Below are positions 63,798 through 64,000 of a stretch of 64,000 nt of DNA, in pieces. Both the position numbers and the translations under genes were made by a program. The DNA is from Paraburkholderia lycopersici (GTDB lineage: Bacteria > Pseudomonadota > Gammaproteobacteria > Burkholderiales > Burkholderiaceae), in assembly GCF_900096975.1 (NCBI RefSeq), contig NZ_FMYQ01000010.1, positions 1-64,000 of the forward strand. The letters run 5' to 3'. Position 1 is the first letter of the stretch, and the number at the start of each line of letters is the position of its first letter. The notes beneath the pieces are model-generated. The model did no database searches. It was not told the DNA's origin and worked only from the letters and a program-made list of their open reading frames with translations.

Positions 63798-64000
63798 ATG
63801 ACGAATCGTTCTGGTTCAGGCAACGAGGTGGTGATCGTAGGCGCAGGTATCGTAGGCGCAGCCGCTGCCTACTATCTCGCGAACGCCGGATTCGGCGTAA
63901 CGGTGATCGATGCAGGAACACCGGCTGCGGGCGCGTCCGGCGCATCGGATGGTGCGGTGTCGGTGGCAAGCAAGAAGCCGGGACCGATGATGACGATTGC
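63798..64000 (+). CDS. FAD-dependent oxidoreductase, N-terminal part (cut by window edge)
   Basis: ATG 63798 opens a frame that runs off the window. The first 67 residues have the FAD motif VVIVGAGIVGAAAAYYLANA followed by VTVIDAGTPAAGASGASDGA, as in D-amino-acid dehydrogenase/glycine-oxidase-like DAO enzymes. It is divergent from the DapB-like gene with a 225-bp gap that is AT-rich near 63700-63760 and probably holds promoters. Confidence 0.85.
   Translation, partial: MTNRSGSGNEVVIVGAGIVGAAAAYYLANAGFGVTVIDAGTPAAGASGASDGAVSVASKKPGPMMTI

Overview
The window looks like part of the chromosome or a large replicon of a nitrogen-fixing Burkholderia-type beta-proteobacterium (Paraburkholderia or a close relative). 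The coding sequence is GC-rich throughout. The nif gene order, the PotABCD-type and mod transporters, the beta-proteobacterial porin and the IS5-family elements all fit that group. I saw no rRNA, tRNA or CRISPR array. This assignment is inferred from gene content and style, not from a phylogenetic marker.

Layout. (1) 1-460: the end of an IS5-family element that abuts the stop codon of argE. (2) 475-11039: an accessory catabolic and uptake locus. It holds ArgE-like deacetylase, DUF1028 protein, RidA-type deaminase and flavin monooxygenase on the minus strand. A divergent LysR regulator, a Rieske oxygenase and a complete PotA/D/B/C-type ABC transporter are on the plus strand. (3) 11357-15070: two IS5-family elements flanking a possible toxin/effector gene (DUF6402-like, with a frameshift at a run of seven A) and a small partner gene. 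(4) 15242-20388 (minus): globin-like protein, DUF2325 protein, luciferase-like oxidoreductase, modB, modA, modC and a stand-alone di-Mop protein. A ModE-like palindrome lies ahead of the first gene. (5) 20499-31656 (minus): nifHDK with two small unknown genes and a degenerate HD-domain gene, then nifE-nifN-nifX-DUF269-DUF683-fdxB-nifQ. (6) 32042-34613 (plus): truncated haemoglobin, an unknown 202-residue protein, an ankyrin protein, an ArsC/NifO-like protein and an FmdB zinc ribbon. (7) 34640-46104 (minus): nifA, then a long nifB operon. After nifB come fdxN, an A-type carrier, a TPR protein, the 4Fe-4S LRV protein, two NifZ proteins, DUF3024, nifS, nifT, a small unknown, a DegT-like protein without the PLP lysine, a SIR2-like protein, a 2Fe-2S ferredoxin and a decayed flavoprotein. 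(8) 46388-56873 (plus): truncated cysteine desulfurase, two A-type carriers, hscA, fdx, nifV, nifP/cysE, nifW, fixABCX, a thioredoxin-like 2Fe-2S protein and a second TPR protein. (9) 56893-64000: an IclR regulator, decayed IS copies, an amino-acid-type ABC binding protein and permease, a porin, a DapB-like gene and the start of an FAD oxidoreductase.

How it works together. The nif block supplies structural nitrogenase (NifHDK), FeMo-cofactor synthesis (NifB, E, N, X, V, Q), Fe-S supply (NifS, A-type carriers, HscA, Fdx), electron delivery (FixABCX, ferredoxins), molybdate import (ModABC, Mop) and a globin. NifA carries the C-x11-C-x19-C-x4-C cysteine pattern of the oxygen-sensitive class. 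I found sigma-54 sites with GG-N10-GC spacing before nifH, the globin, nifE, nifB, the desulfurase remnant and nifV. Perfect TGT-N10-ACA NifA sites lie 82-97 bp upstream of four of these promoters. One NifA site appears to serve both nifH and the divergent haemoglobin operon.

The most unusual parts are the DegT-like/SIR2-like/ferredoxin module at the end of the nifB operon, the Mo-box-controlled globin-DUF2325-LLM-mod operon, the degenerate Cca-type HD protein beside nifE, and the truncated desulfurase with no iscU/nifU anywhere in the window. All functional statements rest on reading the sequence and recalled family knowledge; no database search was run.
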